A stretch of 64,000 bases of DNA from Sesamum alatum. Taxonomy: Eukaryota; Streptophyta; Magnoliopsida; Lamiales; Pedaliaceae. The stretch covers positions 3,301,001-3,365,000 of the forward strand of contig JACGWO010000006.1 in assembly GCA_034509735.1 (NCBI GenBank). The letters are read 5' to 3'. The translations under genes were made by a program, and so were the position numbers. Positions 13,201 to 23,375 of the stretch are shown piece by piece; positions within the stretch are counted from its first letter, which is position 1; each line of letters begins with the position of its first letter. Under the pieces are notes generated by a model that saw only the letters and a program-made list of their open reading frames with translations, did no database searches and had not been told where the DNA came from.

Positions 13201-13711
13201 GTGACAAATGTTGAATTCCTAAATATCTCTCCATTATCTTCGCCCTACTTCGCACACACATCCAGTTTGCCCCATCCGCTAGTTAATTTTGAGTCCTAGT
13301 AACATAAATATCACCGGAAAGACATAACAATCATGATAAACCACCTGATGAACCGTGATCAAGCCCCGAAAACAATATATTCCCCCATCAAACGCCGAAA
13401 ATTTGCATGAACAATCAATACTGAATGGAGAACAGGAAATAGAGACTAACAAACTTACCCCTTAGCTTGATGGAGTCTTTAGCATCAAATCCAGCTTGTG
13501 TATACCGAACAGGAAGAGCCCAAAACAAAGCAGAAAGAAAAGCGGCGATACTTAGCGTCAAAACGACGGCACACTTGAAGCTGACGAGGCTGTAAACAGC
13601 CACCGAACATCTCCGGCAGAGGAAGGTTCTAGAAGCCTGCTGCTGCCGCACCACTGGCAATCGCCGATTATCGACTTTTCCCATTTCCACCGCAGCATCT
13701 GCTTCCCTCAC
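10258..13711 (-). CDS. DUF7036-type membrane protein with Pro/Ser-rich region
   Basis: Matches a plant family of uncharacterised membrane proteins (DUF7036); no function is known to me. Five exons in transcript order are 13711-13459, 12542-12433, 12336-11965, 11580-10848 and 10331-10258, in phase, giving about 513 residues. A basic, Cys-containing N-terminus is followed by a membrane segment at about residues 46-68 (CAVVLTLSIAAFLSALFWAL). Next comes a conserved lumenal or extracellular part, including TVQAYFRLQKPVSKLVPYIA, SMHQEGKSNWTNVVFG and FPGGITIIPEGAA, with several N-x-S/T sites. A long Pro/Ser-rich stretch starts near PTPTPSPSPSPSPSSSPE. The last short exon adds a hydrophobic tail (HSIGILTFLLLIWIS), so a second membrane anchor or GPI signal is likely. 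The acceptor of exon 5 could instead be 3 bp downstream without changing frame. A second Met at residue 10 is an alternative start. Confidence 0.78.
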
Positions 13712-13972
13712 GAGCTTCGCTCTCTTGACTTTCTCTCTCTAGGAACTGTATGTATATGTGCATGTAATGAAATTTGAGAGAGAAGGAATGAACAGTTTGA
13801 TCTGCTTCGTTTTCAGTTTCTCTCTCTATACGGTGACAACTAGGGGTGGTGGCATTGGACAAGTGTGCACGGCAAACGTATGCGCACCGTTCGCGCACTT
13901 TAGACTCGAGCCTCGAGTTTTTAAATTTCTTTCTTTATAAATTACATTGAAGTTGCGACTTTGGATTAAATT

Positions 13973-15263
13973 ACACAAATATTTTTAGATAAATTACAGT
14001 CATTTTTTTTAGATTTAATATAATTATAAATATTTTTTTATTATTTAATAAATTATGAATATTTATGAGGTTTATAAATGAAAGGGTTCGTTTGTTTCAA
14101 ATGAAATGGAAGAGGGAGTGGGAAGTGGAGGGGGAGGGGGAGGGGGAGGGGAAGGGGGAAGGGGAGTGAAAGAATAATAGTTTTCCTTCAAATTATTTGG
14201 TATGATTGGAAGTGGAGTAAATCTCAAATACTTTCCCTTGTTTGGTACGAGAAAATTAGATTAAAAAGAAAAGATTAATTTTTGTAATTTTACAGTTTAA
14301 CCCTTTCTCTTCATTTTGTATTAGAAAATAAACAAGTTAATATTATACTAATATTAAAGATCTAAAAACTTTAGTAATAAAAATATATATCAAACAAGAA
14401 CAATAATATTTTTTTATTAATAAAAATATTCACCAGAACGAATATTGTTCATTTATTCTAAACTATTCAGTTTAAATAAAATAAAAATTACTCTTGCCGG
14501 CGGCAGGAATAGGGAACACGATTAGGGAAAAGAATTATTCAATGAAAATTAATAGCAAATTAGCAATAAATTTTTTTGAAAAATTGCAAATGCAAAGTAT
14601 GTTTACCGGATTGTTGACTTCAACGTAGTAGTTTTTCCAACGATTTAGTTATATTTTCTCTGGCGATTATGTACGATGTTACTAGCAGGAAGGAGAAAAG
14701 AATTGGAGGAAAATATAGCAATAGAGTAAATAAAAATAAAATATGTATTTTTTTGTCTTTTTTGCCTTATACTTCCACTTTTCCGCCCAATTTCGGACGG
14801 AAACGAAATTGGACCCCGGAGGGATTTCATATACATCCAGTTTTACTTCCCCTCCATCTATACCCCCAAACCAAACACTAAACTTTTTTTTATACATCCC
14901 CTTTTACTTCCACTTCTCCCTCCAACCAAACATCCTCTAAAGGTTTAAAATTGACTATTTGGCCCTTGAATTTTTTTTTTTTAAATTATAGAAAAATTAG
15001 TCAAGACAAAGTTCATTATTGCTCATCTGTGTAAAAAACTTAAGAAACATCTCCTTGCGCATTGTAGTCTAAAAAAATTTAAAAATTAAATAAAAAAATT
15101 CAATTTGCATAAGAGCATTTTTGTCAATTCACCCATAAAATTGGATGGAGATATGTTATTTGTTAGAGGGTTACAAAATTTAGGAGGTATTTGTACTTTT
15201 TCAAACAATGAGGGAGTAATTATAATTATATAAAAACTCATGGGATGTAGTTATAATTTACCC
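13973..15263. mobile_element. Mutator-type MITE split by a nested insertion
   Basis: The left part begins GGATTAAATTACACAAAT and the right part ends TTATAATTTACCC, as in the intact copy at 7806. The interior of the right part (AGTCAAGACAAAG..., TTGTCAATTCACCCATA) also matches that copy. A second element (about 14085-14942) interrupts it. No target duplication could be paired at the outer ends. Confidence 0.55.
14085..14942. mobile_element. Nested non-autonomous element with GTTTG/GTTTGG ends
   Basis: The left end GGGTTCGTTTGTTTC and the reverse complement of the right end (AGAGGATGTTTGGTTGG) are similar, and both subterminal regions contain GGGAG...GTGGAAGT motifs. A GGGGGA-rich purine run lies at 14129-14166. 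The flanks AGGTTTAT and AGGTTTAA could be an 8-bp duplication, which would fit hAT. No coding sequence. Confidence 0.5.
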
Positions 15264-16111
15264 AATATTTTATAATTTTTATAAAATTATATATACGTTC
15301 CTAAAATTTTAAGTATAATCACAACTACACTCTCTGATTAGAGGCAAAATTTTATACGAACACCTTTTAAAAAATATTACACTAACACTCCTCAAAGTAT
15401 GTAGCGTCGGTGCACCTGTAATTTTGTAAAAAATACGAGGTTTTTATGTATTTGGACATAACCCTTGTCGATGTAATTTTACCTTCTTCTTTTTTCTGTT
15501 TGTTTGTCTATTTTGGGAGTTATTGTGTGATATTGGAATATGGATGGGGCGAATTGTGATTTTCATATTCTATTGGGGATGAATTATAAATTATATGTTT
15601 TTAGCAATGGTCCTTTTATTTTTATTTATTTGTAATTAAAATAACAATGAGCATTTAACTTTTGAAGATTAACTCGAAAATGCTCTATTTTGATTTATGT
15701 GACTTAAAAAATCACAATTTTTTATGTTTATATGTTAATTAAGTTTGTTTTAGATTATGAGTCAAATTGGTGTATTTTTATATGTTGTGTGGATGTATTT
15801 CTTGAAAAAAATTATTTATTTTTCATTATTAGGTTGTATAAGTAAAACAATACAGTCAAGTAAGGTATTTATTTTGCTTTATGTAGACTCATTTCTAATA
15901 CAAGAGTTCGATACTAATTACTAGTTTGGTGGAGTCATTCAACTCAAATAGCTATTATTTACAGTATAATTAATGCGTGCTTCTTTCTATTGTGACACCT
16001 AAATAACTCATATCACAAAATAAATTGGAGTTCATGTCCTTTTCAGAATTCTGATTACTTATAATATAAGGAATTATCGACATACATGATAGATTTGAAT
16101 GTCTTAATATA

Positions 16112-16505
16112 GGGAAAACTGCATTTTACGTCCCATAACTTACACCGTTTGTGATTTTGGTCCCATTAATTTTGACGTAGCAATTTTAATCCCATAAGTC
16201 CACAAATGTTGCAATTTTAGTCTCATTGACGAAATTCGTTAAAATTTTAACGGAAGGAGCACGTGCATGGGACTAAAATTGCAACGTTTGTGGACTTATG
16301 ATACTAAAATTGCAACATTTCATTATATGTGACTTATGGACATAACGGAGCACGTGCTCCTTCCGTTAAAATTTTAACGGATTTTGTTGATGGGACTAAA
16401 ATTGCAACGTTTATGGACTTATGGGACCAAAATTGCTACATCAAAAATTAATGGGATCAAAATAAAAAACGGTGTAAGTTATGGGACGTAAAATACAATT
16501 TTCCC
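16112..16505. mobile_element. Long palindromic MITE with 10-bp target duplication
   Basis: Nearly the whole element is an inverted repeat. The left arm starts GGGAAAACTGCATTTTACG, and the right arm reverse-complements to GGGAAAATTGTATTTTACG. The arms meet around GGAAGGAGCACGTGC and GCACGTGCTCCTTCC, with a short spacer between. It is flanked by identical TCTTAATATA (16102-16111 and 16506-16515). Transcribed RNA would fold into one long hairpin. Confidence 0.8.
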
Positions 16506-16520
16506 TCTTAATATATTATA

Positions 16521-16850
16521 GGGTAAATTACAGCTACCTCCTCTGAGGTTTGGCATGGTTGTAATACCATCTCGTGTTTAAAAAATTAAATATACCCCTC
16601 TCAAATGAAAAATAATTATGTAATCCCTACACGGAGATGTCAAAAGTACTACTTTATCTTTGCTGATTTTTTTTTCAAAAAGATATTTGAAAAAATATAT
16701 AAAAAAAAATTGAGAGTGGGTAAAATAAATCACTTATAAAGAATATTAGTCCATAAAAAATGGGATAGTTGTTATATAGACGTTAAAGTCCAGAAGTGTT
16801 TGTACTTTGGAATTATGTCAAACCTCATGAAATGTGATTATAATTTACCC
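16521..16850. mobile_element. Mutator-type MITE
   Basis: Starts GGGTAAATTACAGC and ends TTATAATTTACCC. Flanks TATATTATA (16512-16520) and TATATTTTA (16851-16859) form a 9-bp duplication with one mismatch. Its left flank overlaps the right target duplication of the palindromic MITE. Confidence 0.75.
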
Positions 16851-17064
16851 TATATTTTATGATGATTGAGATAATTGATCAATTTTATTGAATACACCTT
16901 TGATTATTCTTCAACCCGATATTAAGGATGAGGTGAAAAATATTTGTGGTGAGGATATAATTATCTGAAATTTATGGGGTACATAAGTTGTTTTCAATAA
17001 TATAAGGGCCATAAAATGAATATTCCTAGTTATTGCTGCATTTGAGCTTTATACATTATGAACA

Positions 17065-17316
17065 ACTAGCAGTCGTGGCACGCCATCCCTGCGTGCATAT
17101 AAAATAATATTGCACGCTTTAAAGTTATTGCAAATAAGAAAATATACATATTACTCAACACATTGTATTTAAAAAAATAAAAGAAAGAAATAAATGAAAT
17201 GAAAACTAACTTAGGGGTATTATCAGTATAACGAAAAAAATAATGTTATGGTGTAACCGTGTAAGTAACCGTCATTTATTAGTAAAAATGAGGTTTACTT
17301 TATATAATAGTATAGA
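17065..17316 (-). mobile_element. Non-autonomous Helitron (252 bp)
   Basis: Read on the minus strand, it starts TCTATACTATTATATAAAG directly after an A. It ends with a perfect 6-bp hairpin (GCACGC / GCGTGC), an 8-nt spacer and CTAG, followed by T. Insertion between A and T, 5' TC, a 3' GC-rich hairpin and CTRR are the diagnostic Helitron features. It encodes no protein, so it would depend on a RepHel from elsewhere. Confidence 0.82.
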
Positions 17317-17528
17317 TAACAGCTTGCCTACCCAACGTGGATGAGAAGCAAAGGAGAAAGTTGGGGGAAAGAAAATGCACACCACACACCAAAAATTAAA
17401 AAGAATTAAACAAAAAATATTAGAAAACAAGTCATGAAAGTGAAATTCAAAAATAAAATGTGCCTAAAATTTGAACCTTATTTACTATTCTTGATATCAG
17501 GTACTAACATGTGTCCCGTACTATATAT

Positions 17529-17791
17529 TGATGTATATAATAGTAATTATAATTTATTTATAAGGGTATAAGAGTAATTTTCTGTGTAGACCACATGATA
17601 AATATATGCACTATATCTCACCATAAAATAACCAAATCACTATAAATACAAGATATATTATTTTTTAAAAAAAAGTTACCATTCACTGATTTGACAACTC
17701 ATATAATATTTCTCTCTCTAAAGACTTGAGGTGCAATTGTGCCGAGGCAATTTTCCCGATTAATCCTTCATTAAACACCACAACCACATCA
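17529..17791 (+). repeat. 5' LTR of the decayed gypsy element
   Basis: Shares its sequence with 23110-23375, including GTGTAGACCACATGATAA, the ACTTGAGGTGCAATTGTGCC block and the final CACATCA. There are several substitutions and small indels between the copies, so the insertion is not recent. Confidence 0.85.
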
Positions 17792-17809
17792 TTGGCGCCG
17801 TCTGTGGGA
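17792..17809 (+). promoter_or_regulatory. Primer-binding site of the decayed gypsy element
   Basis: TGGCGCCGTC begins one base after the LTR. Plant tRNA-Asp ends in a sequence complementary to TGGCGCCGTTGCC, so the first nine bases fit a tRNA-Asp primer and the rest diverges. The same TGGCGCCGTCTGTGGGAA string follows the 5' LTR at 55767. Confidence 0.6.
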
Positions 17810-17831
17810 AACCATTGCCCCGACATTGAGA

Positions 17832-20400
17832 ATGCAAACCAGGTCACGAGCACGCGACGTTCAAGGGATGGACATTGCCCCAGAGACTCATGAAAATGGG
17901 GCAGAACTGCATCCACCCCACGAACAATCACCCCATGGACAATCCCCACCCCATGGACAAGATCCCCCGAACAGAGTGGCTGGACCACCTCTTGGACAGG
18001 ACCCACCCTGTGAACAACCTCAAAACGAAGCCCCTCCTCTAGGATACGCCCCACCCCAAGGAGCAACGATCCAGCTGACAAAAGAAGCATTGTTGGCGCT
18101 GATCCAAGATGCCACCACTCGTGCAGCCGCACAAGCAGTGGCGCAATTTGCGAACAACCACCCCATGAACCCACCCCCTCCTTCCCCTCGCCGAAGTCGA
18201 GAAGAATCCTCCGCTCCCGAGGGGAATGAGTAGAGGCGGGAAGAGGTGAACAGCAGAGTTTCCAGACCAGAGGTTGCCCAGGACTCGGACCAACGCCCCC
18301 CACAATCAAGGCAGCCCACGGCACCTTTACCTTCAAGAGTGATGGAGGATCTCTACCTCCCCTTGGCAGTGGCCCCCCCCAAGGCGTAGTCCTTTCAGCT
18401 CAGCAATCCTAGCCGAGGCCCTCCCGGCCGGAGTAAAGGTCTCGAACCTCTCAGAATATGACGGCACGGGAGACCCACAAGAACATCTAGACAAATTCTA
18501 CGCTAAGATCGATTGGTACGATTTGAGCGTTGCGGCATACTGCAAAGTCTTCCGCACCATTACTCTCAAAACGCGCTCTAGCTTGGTTCAACCAACTGCC
18601 CGCTGGAACAATCTCCAGCCTCGAGCAGTTGACACAGCGCTTCCTACATCATTTTTCTATGAACAAGAAGGTCCCAAAAACGGCCGCGTACCTATTCACT
18701 ATTCGGCAGAAGGAAAGAGAGTCGCTGAGAGACTATATTCAAAGATTTGTGGAAGCAGTTCACGAGGAATTTGCCGCACATTAACCATGAGCTATTAGCC
18801 AGCATTGTCCAACAAAACCTACTCCCAGGAAGATTTAAGGAGTCGATAGCCGGAAAGCCCCCGGCAACTTTGGAAGATTTACTTATGCGATCGCAAAAAT
18901 ATATCAGAATAGAGGAGTCTAAGGCCGCAGATCCTTCCCCCGGTTTCAAGAGGAAGGGCAGGGAAGAAGAAATTGAGCCGAGAAAGAAAGAGGAGCGTAA
19001 GCACAATCCGCCAAATGGATTCACGCACTACACTCCTCTTAACGCCTCTAGAGGAGAAATTTTGGTGGTGGCCGAACAACAAGGATTGATCAATCAATGG
19101 CCAAGGAAAATGAAAGACAACCCCAAGAGACTTAAATCGGACAAATATTGTCGTTTTTCATCGGGACAGGGGGCACACGACAGAGGACTGCCACCACCTC
19201 AAAACGAGATAGAAAAATTGATTCAACGAGGATACTTGAGGGAATACGTGAATCAACGTCCAAGAGGACAAGCATTCAACCAGGGGCCGAGTCGCACCCC
19301 CTCTACCTCGACTCCCACCCAGGACCCAAATGGGGACAACCTCCCCACAGCAGGAGTCATAACAGTGATTTCGGGAGGCCCGGCAGGTGGGGACTCCGGA
19401 AATGCAAGGAAAGCACTAGTCCGGGAAGCAAGAAGAGCCCATTGGCAGACCCCAATCCAAGTCCACACCATTGGCATAGAGAAACAGAGGAAATCTCCTT
19501 TACCTCGCGAGATGTGGATCCCAGGAGAGATCGGAACAACGATGTCTTGGTAATTTCAGCGACGTTATCTAACTTCTGGGTCAAGAAAGTGTTGGTGGAC
19601 AGCGGAAGTTCAGCGGACATATAGTTCTACGATGGCATATGTCCCAACTGGGGATCGACAATTGCCCAATTGCGGAAAATTAACACCCCACTCACCGGGT
19701 TCAGCGGTGAGATGATTGAACCATTGGGGGAGGTGACGCTACCACTTTTCATTGGGCTCCTACCCTAAAAGATCAACTAAGATGGTGAAATTCCTCGTGG
19801 TTTAAGGCGCTGTCCGTTTACAATTGGTCATTTTGGGAAGGCCGAGTCTGAACCTCTTTCGAGCCATAGCATCCACATTCCACATGAAACTTAAGTTCCC
19901 AACCCCAGAGGGAGTGGGAGAGACCGTAGGAGATGAACGAATGGTGAGAGAATGTTACGCGAACACCCTTAAGAGGTCAAGGGAAAAGTTGGAGGGCCGA
20001 GGACCAAATGAGAAAGGAAAAAGGATTATGACAAAATGCAATTTTCGAAGCATGGGGATAAACCCCTGAGGATCCCATGGAAGGGAAGTTTAGAGAAAGG
20101 AGAGTGGAATCCATTGAGGAGTTGAGGGTAATTAATCTCGCATGGGAAGGCGAGGAAAAAAATACGAAAATAGGCACCACAATGACCCCCCTTGCAGAGG
20201 ATCGCCCGAGTCGTTTTCTTAGAGAGAATCAAGAAGTGTTCGCATGGAATATGGGGGATCTCCAGGGGATTTCACCCGATGTTACTATGCACCACCTCAA
20301 CGTGAATCCCGACACAAAACCCGTGAATGCAAGTGCATACAAGTTGCAACATCTCGACGGAAAAAAAGCATCCCACGCACTTGGAATGTCGCAAACTTGA
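17832..20400 (+). pseudogene. gag-protease remnant of the decayed gypsy element
   Basis: The frame opens MQTRSRAR and continues through a Pro/Gln/His-rich region (repeated PHGQ and PPLGQ motifs) to a stop at 18231. The gag core is then spread over several frames: NLSEYDGTGDPQEHLDKFYA near 18440, SLRDYIQRFVEAVHEE near 18720 and INHELLASIVQQNLLPGRFK from about 18783. A decayed zinc-knuckle-like piece and KNEIEKLIQRGYLREYV follow near 19200. LVDSGSSADI at about 19592-19622 is the aspartic protease active-site motif, and FLRENQEVFAWNMGD lies near 20215. At least four frameshifts or stops break it. It is not expected to make functional Gag alone. Confidence 0.8.
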
Positions 20401-20784
20401 AGAAGTATTATCCTTGACGATCAGCAGGGAAGTGAAATTCCCCTTTTGACTCAGTACGTAATAGAGCTAGTATGGGTGGCCGAGCTTTCACCCCCCCCCC
20501 CCCCTCCCCTCTCTTTTCGACTAGTTCCCTTATTCTCTTGTAACACTGTTTGATGAATGAAGTTATTTTTCCGCCGTAGTATGAAACTTATCCATAAGGA
20601 GATCCCTGAAGTTTCGAGAGGTCCCTTGAGGCATCAACAAGTGCCCCCGGACCACGCAAACGAAACTTCACAGAGATCCTCCCTAATAACGTTGCTCCGA
20701 AAAATTTTCCCCCCTTGAAGTTGGTAAAAATCAACTCCAGGACTCGAGCAAAAATACCCCTTGAGGCAACCTCCGATAAACATA

Positions 20785-21050
20785 AATTAAAAAACACAAG
20801 TTCCATATCATGTGTAACCGCTGGATATATATATCATAAACATCCGACTAGAGTAGTCGGAAGAAAACATACGCCGTACTACCCACGGCCGATCACATAT
20901 CAAAACATTCGAAACACAAGTTTCATATCATATGCAACTGCTGAACATATATCATAAATGTCCGACTATAGTAGTCGGAAGAAAACATGAAGGTACTACA
21001 TACTGCCGATAACATATTGAAACATCCGACTATAGAAGCCGGAAGAAAGT
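20785..21050 (+). repeat. Short tandem repeats with TCCGACTA motif
   Basis: About two and a half diverged copies of a unit near 130 bp contain AACACAAGTT(C/T)CATATCAT and a small hairpin CCGACTA...TAGTCGG. They lie in the non-coding part of the decayed gypsy element, preceded by a C-homopolymer at about 20490-20505. Confidence 0.65.
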
Positions 21051-21243
21051 CATAGGAAATTCCTAATACATCGATTACAGGAAATAAAAGCCTAAAATAT
21101 CAATCTTCAAGTACAAACAGAGGGTTAGCGGTCGGCAACCCCCCTCATCTCACTCCCCCGTCTTCCCTAAGGTCTTGGGGGGCTCTGTCACGAGAAGGAT
21201 CCACCTCCTCCTCATCCTCCAAGAGGAGTGTCATCTCGAGAAA

Positions 21244-22185
21244 GAGGCCTCCCCCTCCTGAAATGTGTCGTCCCAAAGAGAAGCGCCCTCAAGGGAAGGG
21301 GAGGTCGAACCCCTCCTCATTTTCCTAGAAGTGTCATCTCGTGGAGAACATTAAGGGAAACCGGAGGCCAAACACGCCCTCCTCTTGGAGGCGGAGGTTA
21401 AGCACCCGCTCCTCCTGCAGAAGTGTTGTTAAGAGGAGGAGACCTCATCCTCCAAGAGGGGTGTCATCTCGAGAAAGAGGCCTCCCCCTCCTTGAAATGG
21501 GTCGTCTCAAAGAGAAGCGCCATCAAGGGAAGGGGGAGGTCGAACCCCTCCTCATTTTCCTAGAAGTGTCATCTCGAGGAGAACATTAAGGGAAACCGGA
21601 GGCCAAACACGCCCTCCTCTTGGAGGCGGAGGTTAAGCACCCGCTCCTCCTGCAGAAGTGTTTGTTAAGAGGAGGAGACCTCATCCTCCAAGAGGAGTGT
21701 CATCTCAAGAAAGAGGCCTCCCCCTCCTGAAATTGGGGTCGTCCCAAAGAAAAGCGCCCTCAAGGGAAGGGGAGGTCGAACCCCTCCCTTATTTTCCTAG
21801 AAGTGTCATCTCGAGGAGGGCATTAAGGGAAAACCGGAAGGCCAAACACGCCCTCCTCTTGGAGGCGGAGGTTAAGCACCCGCTCGTCCTGCAAAAGTGT
21901 TGTTAAGAGGAGGAGACCTCATCCTCCTAGAGGGAGTGTATCTCGAGAAAGAGGCCTCCCCCTCCTGAAATGGGTCGTCCCAAAAGAGAAGCGTCCTCAA
22001 GGAAGGGGAGTCGAACCCCTCCTCATTTTCCTAGAAGTGTCATCTCGAGGAGAGCAATTAAGGGAAACCGGAGGCCAAACACGCCCTCCTCTTGGAGGGC
22101 GCAGGTTAAGCACCCGCTCCTCCTTGCAGAAGTGTTGTTAAGAGGAGGAGACCTCATCTTCCTAGAGGAGTGCCACCGTGGTAAT
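21244..22185 (+). repeat. GC-rich tandem array, unit about 233-238 bp, four copies
   Basis: Copies start at 21244, 21477, 21713 and 21951 with GAGGCCTCCCCCTCC. Each contains GGTCGAACCCCTCC, CTAGAAGTGTCATCTCG, GGCCAAACACGCCCTCC and AGAGGAGGAGACCTCATC. Small indels separate the copies, so no long frame is kept. Tandem arrays between the coding part and the 3' LTR are known from Tat/Ogre-type elements. Confidence 0.88.
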
Positions 22186-22539
22186 TAGCGCCCTACGGAA
22201 AAGAGCATAGGTCAAACACCTTCTCATTAGGTGGAGAAGAGGTTGAAACTAAAAAAAAAAAAGAGTAACCTCTAGTGTGATGCACCCATCACACTTTCCA
22301 TGATGCATGAAAATCCTCTCCGTTGTAGAGTAAGACTACTCATCATCCATCACATTTTCCATGATGCATGAAAAATCCTCATAGTGTGATGGGAGTCACC
22401 ATCTTTCGAAGAAGACGTCGAAATTTCTCAAAACACATGAAAGAGAGTAACCTCTACTAGTAGAAAGTAAGAGTAAGAAGAAAAAAAAACATGGGATGAT
22501 GGGAGTGGTTGAGTCCCTTACTTCCATCCTTTTGACCTG

Positions 22540-22820
22540 GCACTCCAGCACTCAAGTGCCTCGAGCTCGAGCCCCCTCCCCCCCCGGAGGTAGCCAGCTC
22601 GAGGCATGGACCGCCCGGCTCGAGGGCACCAGGCCTCGAGCTCGAGCCGCCCCGAGCTGCACTCGGGCTCGAGGCACGGGCGCCCGAGGCTGCCTCGAGC
22701 CGCACTCGGGCTCGAGGCATGGGCCAGCCCGAACTTTGGCCCCAGCCCGAGGCTGCCTCGAGCTGGCAGCCGCCTCAAGCCGCCCAGCCCGAGGTTGGCC
22801 TCGAGGTTCTCTCGACTTGG
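22540..22820 (+). repeat. Very GC-rich CTCGAG-palindrome region
   Basis: Dense in GCCTCGAG, GGCTCGAG and CCCGAG words, many of them self-complementary. It stands out sharply from the AT-rich surroundings and is followed by a T-homopolymer at about 22910-22934. No coding call is made, because the open frames are by-products of the low-complexity composition. Confidence 0.7.
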
Positions 22821-23109
22821 GCTTTTGAACACTTGTCTTTGGTCAAAAATATCTTTAATTATTAATTTAAATAATTATTCTTACTTGAGGGACACTAAAT
22901 GCTTCTCATTTTTTTTTTTTTTTTTTTTTTTTTTATTTTCGAACGATTCACACGTCTTTCTAGCAATCAATTCGAAACAATTAATGGATTCCCACCCGCC
23001 CTTACCCATTGCATTCAACGCTTCAATTTTTTTTCTTGCAAAGAATTCTTACTCTCATCCGGATTACTGCTTCTTGCGAAGTATTCGTCCGGAGAGTGGG
23101 GGGCTGTTA

Positions 23110-23375
23110 TGATGTATATAATAGTAATTTATAATTTATTTACCAAGGATATAAGAGTAATTTTCTGTGTAGACCACATGATAATATTATGCACCATATC
23201 TCACCATAAAATAACCAAATCACTAATAAATACAAGATATATTATTTTTTAAAAAAAAGTTACCATTCACTGATTTACAACTCATATAATATTTCTCTCT
23301 CTCTTAAAAGACTTGAGGTGCAATTGTGCCGAGGCAATTTCCCGATTAATCCTTCAGTAAACACACACCACATCA
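23110..23375 (+). repeat. 3' LTR of the decayed gypsy element
   Basis: Matches 17529-17791 over its length and ends in CACATCA, followed by TACAT. It is preceded by the purine tract GAGAGTGGGGGGC. Confidence 0.85.

Larger units (their letters stand above)
13712..17064. other. Intergenic region packed with MITEs
   Basis: Begins at the promoter of the DUF7036 gene, continues through nested MITEs, and ends at a Helitron. The stretch at about 15270-16100 is AT-rich with no recognisable gene or complete element. Confidence 0.6.
17529..23375 (+). mobile_element. Decayed Ty3/gypsy LTR retrotransposon, gag plus partial protease, pol lost
   Basis: Bounded by two similar LTRs (17529-17791 and 23110-23375) whose ends are TGATG...CATCA. 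A primer-binding-site-like TGGCGCCGTC follows the left LTR and a purine-rich AGTGGGGGGC precedes the right LTR. Flanks TATAT and TACAT are a possible degenerate 5-bp duplication. Inside are gag, a zinc-knuckle-like remnant, a protease remnant and a few residues resembling the start of the reverse-transcriptase region (EVFAWNMGDLQGISPDV). I found no reverse transcriptase, RNase H or integrase core. The space from about 20400 is non-coding tandem repeats. The gag and the VDSGSSADI protease motif suggest the Tat/Ogre-Athila part of Ty3/gypsy. Confidence 0.82.

Noticed and set aside
17683..18336. 217-codon minus-strand frame over the gypsy gag leader
   Set aside because: Antisense of a Pro/Gln-rich gag region; it has no domain and the plus strand is clearly gag.
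21341..22188. Several plus-strand frames in the 236-bp array
   Set aside because: They recur once per repeat unit and break at indels, so they are repeat artefacts and not genes.
22457..23112. Ala/Arg/Gly/Ser-rich frames on both strands
   Set aside because: Produced by the CTCGAG-rich low-complexity block; open on both strands with no conserved motif.
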